From assembly GCA_035509315.1 (NCBI GenBank), contig DATJLS010000033.1, forward strand, positions 1 through 64,000: a DNA stretch of 64,000 nt. The letters run 5' to 3'. Positions 42,867 through 51,649 of this stretch are shown in pieces (the stretch's first letter is position 1; every line of letters starts with the position of its first letter). A model generated the notes under the pieces. The model did not search any database, had not been told where the DNA came from, and was given only the letters and a program-made list of their open reading frames with translations. The position numbers and the translations under genes were made by a program. This DNA comes from JAKAWQ01 sp035509315 (GTDB lineage: Bacteria > Pseudomonadota > Alphaproteobacteria > Acetobacterales > Acetobacteraceae).

Positions 42867-44024
42867 CTAATCCTCCAGGCGATGGACGTCGTGCAACACG
42901 AGGCCATCCTCCTCGCTCGGGATCTGGAGCCAGTCCTTGTGGCGAAGCGTGCGGACGGTATCGCGATACCCGGCATCCCAGTGCTCATGCATGGAGAGCG
43001 CGCTGAACTCATAATCCTTCGCCTGCCCCTCATAGGCGGCTTTCTGGTAGATCATATGGATCAGCGAGACCTCCGGCAGGTCCGAGAGGCGTTCCTTGAG
43101 CTCGCGCTCCGCCGGGCTCAGCTGATCGTCCGTAAGCTTGGCGAGGAGCGCGCGGAGCTGCACGTTCTTGGCGTGCAGCATCTGGAAGTAGGCGGTCATC
43201 ATGCGAGTGCGGCTGGAATACTGGATATCCTTCTGGCGGGTCAGGACATCGAAGAAATCGCGCGGCGTCTCGCCGCGGGAGCTGAAGAGATCGACCTGGA
43301 AGACGATGAGATTGTTCGAGCCGACATGCTCGAAGAGATGCTGCAGCGGCGTGTTGGAGACGAGACCGCCATCCCAGTAATAATCGGTGCCGATGGGAAC
43401 CATCGGCAGCCCCGGCGGCAGAGCGCCGCTCGCCATCACATGCTCGGGCAGGATCTCGACCTCGGAACTGTCGAAATAGGTGAAGTTGCCGGTCCGCACA
43501 TTGACCGCGCCGACGGCCAGACGGGTCTTGCCGCTGTTGATGAGATCGAAATCGACGAGGCGGAGCAGGGTCTCGCGCAGCGGTGAATTGTCATAGAAGC
43601 TGGTGGCGCCGACGGAGCCGCGCGGGCGCATCCAGGGCGGAGGCATGTTCGGCTTGAAGAAACCCTCCTGGCCGAGGAGGGTGGTGAGGTAGGCCGACCA
43701 AAGATTGTGGGCACGCCGCGGGTCATCGCCATCCGGCGCGAGGAACCAGACCGGACGGCTGGTGATGGTCTGCCAGAATTCGCGCAGCCGCTCGAGCCGA
43801 CGCTCCGGCGGATTGCCGGCGATGATCGCGGAATTGATGCTGCCGATGGAGACGCCGTTCATCCAATCAGGCTCGAGCCCGGCCTCATGCAGCGCCTGAT
43901 AGACGCCGGCCTGATAGGCGCCGAGCGCGCCGCCGCCTTGCAGGACGAGAGCAATGGCATGGCATCCGGGTGGCCGCCAGGCAGCCAGCGGGGTGCGCGG
44001 CGGCGGGAGGGGACCTGCATCCAT
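42867..44024 (-). CDS. Patatin-like phospholipase with DUF3734-type tail
   Basis: A 385-residue patatin-family hydrolase. The oxyanion loop is QGGGALGAYQAG (29-40), nucleophile Ser59 is in GVSIGS (57-62) and the dyad Asp is in WDGGLVSNTP near 217. The C-terminal 120 residues (QKDIQYSSRTRMM ... HEHWDAGYRDTVRTL) are the DUF3734 extension common in alphaproteobacteria, often found near 3-hydroxybutyrate dehydrogenase. That is the case here, where bdhA is divergent. The ATG at 44024 has AGAGGA upstream. It is not closely related to the patatin at 1038-2183. Confidence 0.92.
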   Translation of the reverse strand: MDAGPLPPPRTPLAAWRPPGCHAIALVLQGGGALGAYQAGVYQALHEAGLEPDWMNGVSIGSINSAIIAGNPPERRLERLREFWQTITSRPVWFLAPDGDDPRRAHNLWSAYLTTLLGQEGFFKPNMPPPWMRPRGSVGATSFYDNSPLRETLLRLVDFDLINSGKTRLAVGAVNVRTGNFTYFDSSEVEILPEHVMASGALPPGLPMVPIGTDYYWDGGLVSNTPLQHLFEHVGSNNLIVFQVDLFSSRGETPRDFFDVLTRQKDIQYSSRTRMMTAYFQMLHAKNVQLRALLAKLTDDQLSPAERELKERLSDLPEVSLIHMIYQKAAYEGQAKDYEFSALSMHEHWDAGYRDTVRTLRHKDWLQIPSEEDGLVLHDVHRLED

Positions 44025-44188
44025 TGCAGCTTCGTCCTCTATCAAGGGCCGGATCGAGAATGCGGTTTTCGCGCCCGGCTTGCAATCATACATTCGCGCA
44101 TACATTCACGGGCGGCGCGGTGGGCTTTGCAGCATGGCCGTCTTTCGCCAAAATATGCTGCTCTGCAAACGCAATGGAGAAAAGGGCG

Positions 44189-44974
44189 ATGAGTCTCAAA
44201 GGAAAGGTGGCGCTGGTCACCGGATCGACGAGCGGCATTGGCCTCGGCATCGCCCGCGCGCTCGCGGCCGAGGGGGCCGCGATCATGATGAACGGGTTCG
44301 GCCCGGCGGATGCGATCAGCAAGCTGCGCGGCGAGCTTGCTTCCGAGTTCGGTGTGAAGGTTGCCTACAATGGCGCGGATATCAGCAAGGCTGCGGACAT
44401 CGCCGCGATGATCGCGGCGACCGAGAGCGAGCTCGGCAGCCTGGATATCCTCGTGAACAATGCGGGGATTCAATATGTTGCCGATCTCGTCGATTTTCCG
44501 CCCGAGCGGTGGGAGTCGATCATCGCCATCAATCTCTCCGGCGCCTTCTATGCGATGCGTGCCGCCATGCCGGGGATGAAAAAGCGCGGCTGGGGACGGG
44601 TGATCAATATCGCCTCCGCCCATGGCCTGGTGGCGAGCCCGCAGAAGGCGGCTTATGTCGCGGCCAAGCATGGGCTGGTCGGGTTGACCAAGGTCGCCGC
44701 GATCGAGACGGCGAATGATGGCATTACCGTGAATGCGATCTGTCCGGGCTGGGTGCTGACGCCGCTTGTGCAGAAGCAGATCGAGGATCGGGCGAAAGAG
44801 AAGGGGATCAAGGTCGAGGACGAGGTGGCCGGCTTCGTTTCCGAGACCCAGCCAATGCACAAATTCTCGACCCCCGAGGAGATCGGCGCGCTTACGGCGT
44901 TCCTGTGCTCGGAGGGGGCGAAGACGATCACCGGCGCGCCATTCCCGATCGATGGCGGCTGGGTCGCGCATTAG
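44189..44974 (+). CDS. bdhA: D-3-hydroxybutyrate dehydrogenase
   Basis: A 261-residue classical SDR oxidising 3-hydroxybutyrate to acetoacetate in poly-hydroxybutyrate and ketone-body metabolism. It has TGSTSGIGLGIA for NAD, NNAG, catalytic Ser in INIASAHGLVASP, and YVAAKHGLVGLTK (Tyr, Lys). QKQIEDRAKEKGI and MHKFSTPEEIGALTAFLCS are typical of BdhA. The ATG at 44189 is used; one at 44174 would add five residues. It is divergent from the DUF3734 patatin, and a hairpin begins at its stop codon. Confidence 0.93.
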   Translation: MSLKGKVALVTGSTSGIGLGIARALAAEGAAIMMNGFGPADAISKLRGELASEFGVKVAYNGADISKAADIAAMIAATESELGSLDILVNNAGIQYVADLVDFPPERWESIIAINLSGAFYAMRAAMPGMKKRGWGRVINIASAHGLVASPQKAAYVAAKHGLVGLTKVAAIETANDGITVNAICPGWVLTPLVQKQIEDRAKEKGIKVEDEVAGFVSETQPMHKFSTPEEIGALTAFLCSEGAKTITGAPFPIDGGWVAH

Positions 44975-45020
44975 AGCAGATCGCGATCAGATGGAATCGG
45001 CTGATCGCGTGAAGATGCTC
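44973..45020. repeat. Inverted repeat starting at the bdhA stop
   Basis: Inner arms CGCGATCAG (44982-44990) and CTGATCGCG (45001-45009) are flanked by GAGCA (44974-44978) and TGCTC (45016-45020). The outline resembles short palindromic intergenic elements of alphaproteobacteria; without a T-run it is not a standard terminator. Confidence 0.6.
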
Positions 45021-45035
45021 GCAAAACAAACACAT

Positions 45036-45075
45036 AGAGCGGATTGCGTGAGCCCGTGCAAACGCAATTCGCTCT
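45036..45075. repeat. 14-base stem-loop next to dispersed repeat copy C
   Basis: Arms 45036-45049 and 45062-45075 (AGAGCGGATTGCGT with ACGCAATTCGCTCT, one G-T pair), with a loop of 12. Its right end touches copy C of the dispersed repeat. Confidence 0.7.
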
Positions 45076-45144
45076 AGAGCGTGATGACCGGAGGTGGAAG
45101 CACCGCAGGTCTCTCTCACGCGAGAAAACAAATGACGAGAGCGG
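45075..45144. repeat. Dispersed intergenic repeat, copy C
   Basis: TAGAGCGTGATGACCGGAGGTGG, a short variable part, then TCTCTCACGCGAGAAAACAA and ATGACGAGAGCGG. It is closest to copy A (33935-34005). Confidence 0.75.
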
Positions 45145-45460
45145 TATGGGTGGGCGCGCGATAATCCAAAACTTGTCGCGCGCTCACCATGGGCGAGATC
45201 AATATGGCTTCCGGTGGGTAAGCGAGGCGATCTGCCAAAGCCGCTCTGATCCAGCCGCGAAGCTGTCCCGCAGCCAGACAAGCGGATGGTTTGCCCAGAT
45301 TCTGTGCAGGCAGAGGAAAACCTGATCAGGACGTGGCCTTTCGCCCGATGGTTTCTGGGATTTGGCAAGCGTCCGCCCGTGATGTCCTAAAGCTTGGCCG
45401 GGTCCGGCGCTACGATGCCAGCCTTCGCCGAAGGCTTGCGTGCTGCAATGGATTCCGGAC

Positions 45461-46531
45461 ATGACCCTGATCAGAGACGAACACCAGACCGAACGGGCCT
45501 CTTTGCGCCCCGTGCTGCACGAATTGCGGGCGACGCCGGAGACGGTCCATTGGGGCTATTTCGATGTGGCGCTCGCGCCGGCAATCACCGTCGCGAATGG
45601 CGATATCGTGCGTGCCGAGACGATCACGCACCATGCGGGCGATGCGCCCGAGCTGATGATGGACGAAGGGATCGGGGCGATCTTCGACGCGATCCCGCCG
45701 GAGGACCGCAATCCCGGCGTGCATATCATGACCGGGCCGATCTTCGTGGCGGGCGCGCGGCCGGGGGATGTGCTGGAGGTGCGCTATCTGCAGATGACGC
45801 CCCGGCTGAGATATGGGTCCAACCTCGCCGCCCACTGGGGCCATCTCTACCACGCGTTCGGCGAGAAGGAGCGCGTGACGATCTACCGCATGGACGAGGC
45901 GAGCCAGACCGCCGAGGCCATGTTCGCCTATGATTTTCCCGGAAAATATACCGTTCCCGGCACGATCACGCATGAGCGCGCATGCTGCCGGCAGCCGGCG
46001 CTCCGCGGCGTGCGCGTTCCGGTGCGGCCCCATCTTGGCACCGCGGGGGTGGCGCCGGACGAGGCTGGGCGGGTCAGCACCATCCCGCCTGGCCGGCATG
46101 GCGGCAATATCGACAATTGGCGGATCGGCGCGGGAGCGACGATGTTCTATCCGGTGCAGGTCGAGGGCGCTCTCTTCTCGATCGGCGATCCGCACATCTC
46201 TCAGGGTGACGGAGAGATCAGCGGAACCGCCATCGAGGCTTCTCTTGACGTGATGTTCCAGCTCTTCGTCCGCCGCGATTTCCGCTTCCCCTCCCCGCTG
46301 CTGCAGACGCCGGAATGCTGGATAACGCATGGGTTCGACGAAGACCTCGACCAGGCGATGCGCAATGCCAGTCTTGAGATGCTCCGCCTGCTCACCGAGC
46401 ATCGCGGGCTGAGCCGCGACGATGCCTATTCCCTCATGAGCGTCGCCGCGGACTTCGCGGTGACGCAGGTGGTGGACGGGCGGCAAGGCGTGCATGCGCG
46501 GATCTGCCGGGCGGTCTTCCCGCCTGGCTGA
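45461..46531 (+). CDS. Acetamidase/formamidase (intact)
   Basis: A 356-residue FmdA/AmdA-family amidohydrolase that releases ammonia from formamide or short amides. ATPETVHWGYFDVAL at the start, GVHIMTGPIFVAGARPGDVLEVRYL, HGGNIDNWRIGAGA, FSIGDPHISQGDGEISGTAIE and the C-terminal SVAADFAVTQVVDGRQGVHA are family hallmarks, including the metal-site His and Asp residues. It is complete to the C-terminus, unlike the copy at 52673-53974. An in-frame GTG at 45440 is an alternative start. It is convergent with the GH63-like gene, 34 bases apart. Confidence 0.92.
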   Translation: MTLIRDEHQTERASLRPVLHELRATPETVHWGYFDVALAPAITVANGDIVRAETITHHAGDAPELMMDEGIGAIFDAIPPEDRNPGVHIMTGPIFVAGARPGDVLEVRYLQMTPRLRYGSNLAAHWGHLYHAFGEKERVTIYRMDEASQTAEAMFAYDFPGKYTVPGTITHERACCRQPALRGVRVPVRPHLGTAGVAPDEAGRVSTIPPGRHGGNIDNWRIGAGATMFYPVQVEGALFSIGDPHISQGDGEISGTAIEASLDVMFQLFVRRDFRFPSPLLQTPECWITHGFDEDLDQAMRNASLEMLRLLTEHRGLSRDDAYSLMSVAADFAVTQVVDGRQGVHARICRAVFPPG

Positions 46532-46565
46532 CTCCGAGGCACGGTCAAAGCTTGAAAAGTCAGAG

Positions 46566-48260
46566 TCAGGAAACGGAACGCGAGTCGGGACCGGGCCGAT
46601 CCGGGGATCGATCCTGTCTTGAAACAAGATCGACATAAAGGGTCGTCGTCCAACCATAGTCGTGTATGACCCGGCGCAAAGGATTGTCCGGTGAGCAGAT
46701 GCCTTTCCGCAGCAGGTGGGGTGGCGGCACTTCCCATCGATCGTCGAAATATTCGAAGAAAGTTCCAAAGGTCTCGCAGGCCTGCTCGACTCTCTGGATG
46801 GTGATGGTATCGAGGGCATGCGCCAGCTCGGCGAAGTGCTCGTCATGATGCGCATATCGTTCAAGCCCGCGGGCGATGAGCCAATTGACATTCACCCAGG
46901 TGGGGCCGCGCCACATATCCTTGGAATAGTGCTCCCGATCGCGCACCGCGATGGAAGGCACAGGAAAAGCCGTTGCGAACATCTCCGGATCAAGAAGATG
47001 CCGCGCGAGCGCGGCCGCCCTTTCCGGTGACGCAGCGCCGCAAATCAGCGGAAGAAACCCGACACTGGCGAGAATCGGCGAGCGTGCGTCGTTGGCGGCA
47101 TCATAGTCACAGTAGAATTGGTCCTTCTCCGACCAGAGACGGTGATTGATGCGTTGGCAGAGACGCTCATGCTTTTCCTGCCATGATGCGGCATCTTTCT
47201 CGTATCCGAGCTTTTGAGCCAGCGTGGCCATGACCTCGCATTCGCGCGCGAGATAGGAATTGAAATCGACGGCGGCCAATCGGGTGGGATAGTGAAAGTC
47301 GAAGCGGGGAGAATTGTCCATGCCGCTCTCGCCGCTTCGGCTCGCGGGATCGCCTTCCACGAACCATTCCACCAGACCATCGCCATCCTTGTCGCGATTC
47401 TCCATATCCCAGCGGATATAGGCTGCGAGCTTCGGATAGAGCCGAAGCGGCCATTCGGGATCGCCCAGCACCTCATTCACCAGTGCGACCCCGTAGGCCA
47501 GGACGGGAGGCTGCGTATATTCGGACGGATTTCTGGTGGGCGACATCTGATGCGGAATGAATCCATCCGGCCGCTGAAATTCGAACACCGCATCGAGCGC
47601 CGCGCGGGCCAGCATGGGATCGATATGCCGCCAGCCGATCGCGTGAAAGACGGAGTCCCAAAGCCACATGTCCTTGTGGGGCCAGCGATCGGGCGTGGTC
47701 CAGGGAGAATGGATCGCCCCTTCGGGGGCGGAGAGCTGCCCCTTCATCACGGAAAGGGCCCGGAACAGGGTTTTGCGGGTTGATCCGGAAAAGCGCTTCA
47801 GGATCGGCTGATCGTGGATCCACCGGCTTCGCTGCCGCCAGGATGCTTCGAGATCCGTTCGGATGAGGGCGGGATCGAAGTGGGACGCAGCCCCGATGAG
47901 GCAACGGTCGCCTTCGGAAAGGGAACGGATCGTGTCGCTCACGTCCGTTGTCGTTGCGGGTCCGGAGATCAGCAGATGATGGGCATCGAGCAGGCATCCC
48001 CGGGTTGCCTGCCCCGCTTCGTCGCGAAAAGAAAAGAAATCGTTGGAAACGATGATTTCCGTCTCCGGCTGCCGGCCGAAGACGACAAGCGAGCGGGCGG
48101 GATATACAATTTCAATCCCGGAATGATTTGCCACCGTCCGAATGATCAGGCCGGTTTCATAGTGGGTCGGGCCATCGATGCCCGAATAAGCCATCAATTG
48201 CCCGCCATGCCATTGCGGCACGGAGAAAGAAGCGAGCTCGCTCGAGGATGCGCCATTCAT
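46566..48260 (-). CDS. GH63/GH37-like (alpha/alpha)6 glycoside hydrolase
   Basis: A 564-residue glucosidase-like protein of the mannosylglycerate-hydrolase/GH63 style. HKDMWLWDSVFHAIGWRHID and MSPTRNPSEYTQPPVLAYG hold the general acid region, GLVEWFVEGDPASRSGESGMDNSPRFDFHYP the middle, and DMWRGPTWVNVNWLIARGLE with FEYFDDRWEVPPPHLLRKG the end. No signal peptide is seen, so the substrate is probably imported. It is downstream of a GH28 gene in the same direction. A GTG at 48296 with AGAGAGG just upstream would add 12 residues. Confidence 0.82.
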   Translation of the reverse strand: MNGASSSELASFSVPQWHGGQLMAYSGIDGPTHYETGLIIRTVANHSGIEIVYPARSLVVFGRQPETEIIVSNDFFSFRDEAGQATRGCLLDAHHLLISGPATTTDVSDTIRSLSEGDRCLIGAASHFDPALIRTDLEASWRQRSRWIHDQPILKRFSGSTRKTLFRALSVMKGQLSAPEGAIHSPWTTPDRWPHKDMWLWDSVFHAIGWRHIDPMLARAALDAVFEFQRPDGFIPHQMSPTRNPSEYTQPPVLAYGVALVNEVLGDPEWPLRLYPKLAAYIRWDMENRDKDGDGLVEWFVEGDPASRSGESGMDNSPRFDFHYPTRLAAVDFNSYLARECEVMATLAQKLGYEKDAASWQEKHERLCQRINHRLWSEKDQFYCDYDAANDARSPILASVGFLPLICGAASPERAAALARHLLDPEMFATAFPVPSIAVRDREHYSKDMWRGPTWVNVNWLIARGLERYAHHDEHFAELAHALDTITIQRVEQACETFGTFFEYFDDRWEVPPPHLLRKGICSPDNPLRRVIHDYGWTTTLYVDLVSRQDRSPDRPGPDSRSVS

Positions 48261-48309
48261 GACTGTGATCCAATGGAGATGAGCGGCAGGAGACACCGGC
48301 CTCTCTCGT

Positions 48310-49905
48310 TCATGGCGGGTCCTTCGCGGGAAACCGGCCGGGCCGCGGCTGGCGGGACAATCCTGCCGGCGGGCCGCCCGGGCCTCGTACCGTCACGGCC
48401 CTGACATTTTCGAGAGACTGGAACAGGGGATTTGCGGAAACGAAACGAGCGCGATCGACGGAAATATTCCCTCTCTCGATATCCTGCATCCAGACCGCCG
48501 GCCGTGCATCCGGCCGGGCACATTCGAGCGTGAAATTCTTCACGGCGAGGCCGCGGACATGGCGGGCCAAAAGACCGGAGGCGGGAAGCTCAGCGCCGAA
48601 GCATTGGACATGCCCGCCCGGTTCCGGATAGGACCGCGCGGCCTCGGGCGGGACGATCGCTGCCATCCTTGCCGTTCCGCCCCCTCCCATCCTCATATGG
48701 ATATGGCTCATCTCGACATCCTCGATCGGATGGCCCGGGATGCCGCTTACGATCATCGGCATGGCGCTGTAGCTCTGCGCGCAATAGACATCGCGGACGG
48801 CGAGGCCGCGCAATCGTCCCGGCAGAGTGCCTTCGGGGCCGCGCAGCCGCGCGCCGAGCCGGACGAAGAAAGGGGCGCTGCGTATGTCATGCATGGTGAG
48901 GCCCTGAATGACGACATCCTCCACGATGCCGCCATCGACCGTGATGACCGCGATGCCGCGGCAGCCGCGAAGGAGATTGCTCTTCATCACGATATTGCGG
49001 AAACCACCGTTGGATTCGGTGCCGAGCTTGATGCGGCAGGTATAATGCTCGGCATTCGTGCGGGCATCGTTTCCGAGGTGCCGGTAGCTGCCATCCATCA
49101 CCGCGCCGGGAAAATAGGCGCCCGTGACTTTGCAATCGCGGATCAGGACATTTTGCGTGGGAACGGGCCTGCCGAGCGCATAGGAGCTTTTCAGGCAGAT
49201 CGCGTCGTCGTTCGGGGAATTGACCTCGCAGCCGAGGACATGGACCGTGTCGCAGCCATCGAAGTTCAGCCCGTCACGGTTCGTGTCGATCCTGAGGTTC
49301 TCGGCTCGGATAGTGTTGGTGCCGGTGGCGAGAACGGCGCAATGGCCGCCTTCGCGCAACGCGATATCCTTGAGAATAACGTTCTCGCAATTGAGCAGCG
49401 CGATCGCCTTGTTGCCCACGCCGGGCCGCGCGGCCGGCGGGCGGCCGGGCTCGAAATCTCCGTTGACGAGACCCCGGCCCCAGATCTGGCCTCGTCCCTC
49501 GATTGCGAGATCGCGAAGATTCTCCCCCCACATCAGGCTATTGTGCCAATGGCTGTGGCCGAAATCCTGATAGGGGAATCGCGATGCGATGCTCTCCTCC
49601 GGCGGATCATAGCCTTCATGAAAGCTCGCGTGGGGCGGCGGCTCTGCCGCGACGATGACGGCGCCGGCATCGAGATAGAGACGGATGCGGCTTCTGAGAC
49701 GGATGGAGTGGCTCAAGTAAAGACCCGGCGGAAACCAGATTGTTCCGCCACCGATATGGCTTGCCGCCGCGATCGCGCGATTGATCGCAGCGCTGTCGAT
49801 CGCCCTCCCCTCACCCGTTGCGCCGAACGAACGCACATTGAAAAGATTGGCCGGCGGGATGGAAAGCGCCTGCAAAGCGGCACTGGCTTCGGGGGGTCTG
49901 TTCAC
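48310..49905 (-). CDS. GH28 polygalacturonase-like right-handed beta-helix hydrolase
   Basis: A 531-residue pectin-type glycosidase. FNVRSFGATGEGRAIDSAAINRAIAAA is the pectate-lyase-3 start, GRGQIWGRG a beta-helix turn, and the GH28 catalytic set is present as NRDGLNFDGC (usually NTDG), SPNDDAICLKS (paired Asp) and CRIKLGTES (RIK). No signal peptide is apparent, which suggests action on imported oligosaccharides. The start is a GTG at 49905 without a good ribosome site. It is co-directional with the GH63-like gene and divergent from an MFS carrier. Confidence 0.87.
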   Translation of the reverse strand: MNRPPEASAALQALSIPPANLFNVRSFGATGEGRAIDSAAINRAIAAASHIGGGTIWFPPGLYLSHSIRLRSRIRLYLDAGAVIVAAEPPPHASFHEGYDPPEESIASRFPYQDFGHSHWHNSLMWGENLRDLAIEGRGQIWGRGLVNGDFEPGRPPAARPGVGNKAIALLNCENVILKDIALREGGHCAVLATGTNTIRAENLRIDTNRDGLNFDGCDTVHVLGCEVNSPNDDAICLKSSYALGRPVPTQNVLIRDCKVTGAYFPGAVMDGSYRHLGNDARTNAEHYTCRIKLGTESNGGFRNIVMKSNLLRGCRGIAVITVDGGIVEDVVIQGLTMHDIRSAPFFVRLGARLRGPEGTLPGRLRGLAVRDVYCAQSYSAMPMIVSGIPGHPIEDVEMSHIHMRMGGGGTARMAAIVPPEAARSYPEPGGHVQCFGAELPASGLLARHVRGLAVKNFTLECARPDARPAVWMQDIERGNISVDRARFVSANPLFQSLENVRAVTVRGPGGPPAGLSRQPRPGRFPAKDPP

Positions 49906-50291
49906 GGCCGCGCAAACGATCGTATGGCTGACCGCGCCGGCCGGGTGATTCCAGCGCAGGCCGAGTTTTCGGCTTCACGCATCTGGGCTTCCGTGCAGTT
50001 CATTTTCGCCTGACCAAGATTCCTGACCCTCCCGGGTTGCCGGTTTTGCCACCTTCGTCTCGCGCCGCGGAGTGTGCACGGAAGAGAGCACCGGTGATAC
50101 TGTGGGCTTGCTTGCCGCTGTTCGCGCTTGCGTCGGCAATCGCTTCCGCATTGTGCGGTGCGATACAGGATCTACCGGAGGGAAAGGGCCTCGGGACGGG
50201 TACTCGTGGCCCTCGTCACGGCCCGCTATAGAAGAAAGGACGGTGAGGCGGGCAGCGAATTGTCCAGCCTCGTTTGTGGGAGGAAGAGTGC
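49906..50291. other. Divergent promoter region between GH28 and MFS genes
   Basis: About 385 bases with promoters in both directions. A 64-codon rightward frame (50037-50231) includes a hydrophobic stretch but has no ribosome site or family, so it is not called as a gene. Confidence 0.45.
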
Positions 50292-51539
50292 GTGGACGAG
50301 GCCTCGCCCCTGTTATCCACCTGGATCGGGCTCGGCGCCTTCAATTTCTTCGCCGCCGCCGTTCAGACCGGATTTGGGCCGTTTCTTCCGGTCTATCTGA
50401 CACGATCCGGCTGGAGCCAGGCGGAAGTGGGCTTCGCGCTCAGCATAGGTTCCATCGCGAGCGTGGCGAGTCAGGTTCCGGGCGGGCTACTCGTCGATCA
50501 CGTGCATCGCAAGCGGGTCGTTTGCGCCTTCAGCCTCATCGCGGTCGCGATGAGCGCGCTGACCATGGCCTTCTGGCCGGGCCTGGCGCCGGTCTGGGGC
50601 GCCGAAATCCTCTATGGGTTCGGCACTGCCGTGCTGGCGCCGGGGATTGCGGCGCTCACACTCAGCCTGTGCGGCCACGCCGCATTCGGCGAGCGCATCG
50701 GCAACAATGCGCGCTATGCCTCGCTCGGCAATGCCGCCGCCGCCGCCCTGCTCGGCCTCGTCGCCTATCACATGTCGCGCCGGGCGGTGTTCTTCCTGGC
50801 GGCCGCGATGACCCTGCCGGCGCTCCTCGCCCTGCTGATGGTCGGGCCTCCGTGCTTCGACGGCCGGACCGACCACCCGGCAATGCTCCCCCCGCGCGAG
50901 CGGACCGCGCGCCCGTGGCACGTTTTCATCGGGCTGCATATGCATATCTTCGCCATCTGCGTGACCCTCTTCACGCTCTGCAACGCGGCGATGTTGCCGA
51001 TTGCCCTCAATGGACTGACGGCGCGCCACGAGAATGCCGGGCTGGCGACGACGGGATCGATCGTTGCGCTGCAGGCCGTGGTGGTGCTGTTCGCCCCATC
51101 GATCGGTCGGGCGACGGAACGCTGGGGACGCCGGCCCGTGCTGATCGCCGGATTCGCGGCCCTGCCCGTACGCGGCCTTCTCTTCGCGATGCTGCCGGAT
51201 GTCTGGCCTTTGATCGTGATCGAGCTGCTGGACGGCGTGAGCGCGGCGATCATCGGAGTGATGATCCCGCTGATCGCTGCCGATCTCACGCGCAAGACCG
51301 GCTACCTCAATCTCGCGATCGGCTCGTTCGGGCTGGCCGGCGCCCTCGGCGCCACCTTCAGCACGTCGCTCGCCGGCTGGGTCGCCAGCCAGTTCGGCCT
51401 GCGCATCGCCTTCCTTGCGCTGGCCGTTGTTGGCGGCGTGGCGCTGCTGGCCGTTCTCTTCATGATGCCGGAGACCTGGCCGCAGAGGAAGCGCGTCAAG
51501 AAAGGTGCCAGAAAAGGGGCTCTCTTCGGCGCCAAGTGA
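50292..51539 (+). CDS. MFS transporter
   Basis: A 415-residue carrier of about 12 helices. The loop motifs are GGLLVDHVHRKRVV after helix 2 and GRATERWGRRPVLIAG in the second half, and ASLGNAAAAALLGLVAYH is in helix 5. This resembles the drug/sugar-efflux-like MFS_1 group. The GTG at 50292 has GGGAGG eight bases upstream, better than the TTG at 50274. It may import the sugar acids handled by the divergent glycosidases, or export; context does not settle it. Confidence 0.85.
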   Translation: MDEASPLLSTWIGLGAFNFFAAAVQTGFGPFLPVYLTRSGWSQAEVGFALSIGSIASVASQVPGGLLVDHVHRKRVVCAFSLIAVAMSALTMAFWPGLAPVWGAEILYGFGTAVLAPGIAALTLSLCGHAAFGERIGNNARYASLGNAAAAALLGLVAYHMSRRAVFFLAAAMTLPALLALLMVGPPCFDGRTDHPAMLPPRERTARPWHVFIGLHMHIFAICVTLFTLCNAAMLPIALNGLTARHENAGLATTGSIVALQAVVVLFAPSIGRATERWGRRPVLIAGFAALPVRGLLFAMLPDVWPLIVIELLDGVSAAIIGVMIPLIAADLTRKTGYLNLAIGSFGLAGALGATFSTSLAGWVASQFGLRIAFLALAVVGGVALLAVLFMMPETWPQRKRVKKGARKGALFGAK

Positions 51540-51649
51540 GGATCGATCGAGCGATGCGGCGAGCCCAGGCGGAGCCGGGCCCGTAAACGGCCCGACAAGC
51601 AGGGTCAGCCGGCACAGGGATTGCATCGCGATTCCAGGCTGCCAAGACC

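Larger units (their letters stand above)
44975..45460. other. Intergenic region packed with repeats
   Basis: About 485 bases between bdhA and the formamidase. The left third is made of the two inverted repeats and dispersed repeat copy C. The rest has no recognisable gene; 45196-45217 resembles 846-867. The formamidase promoter should be at the right end. Confidence 0.5.

Noticed and set aside
48559..50013. A 484-codon rightward frame opposite the GH28 gene
   Set aside because: Shadow of the beta-helix gene; no recognisable domain.
50037..50231. A 64-codon frame with one hydrophobic stretch before the MFS gene
   Set aside because: No ribosome site and no conservation evidence available; it probably covers the promoter region.
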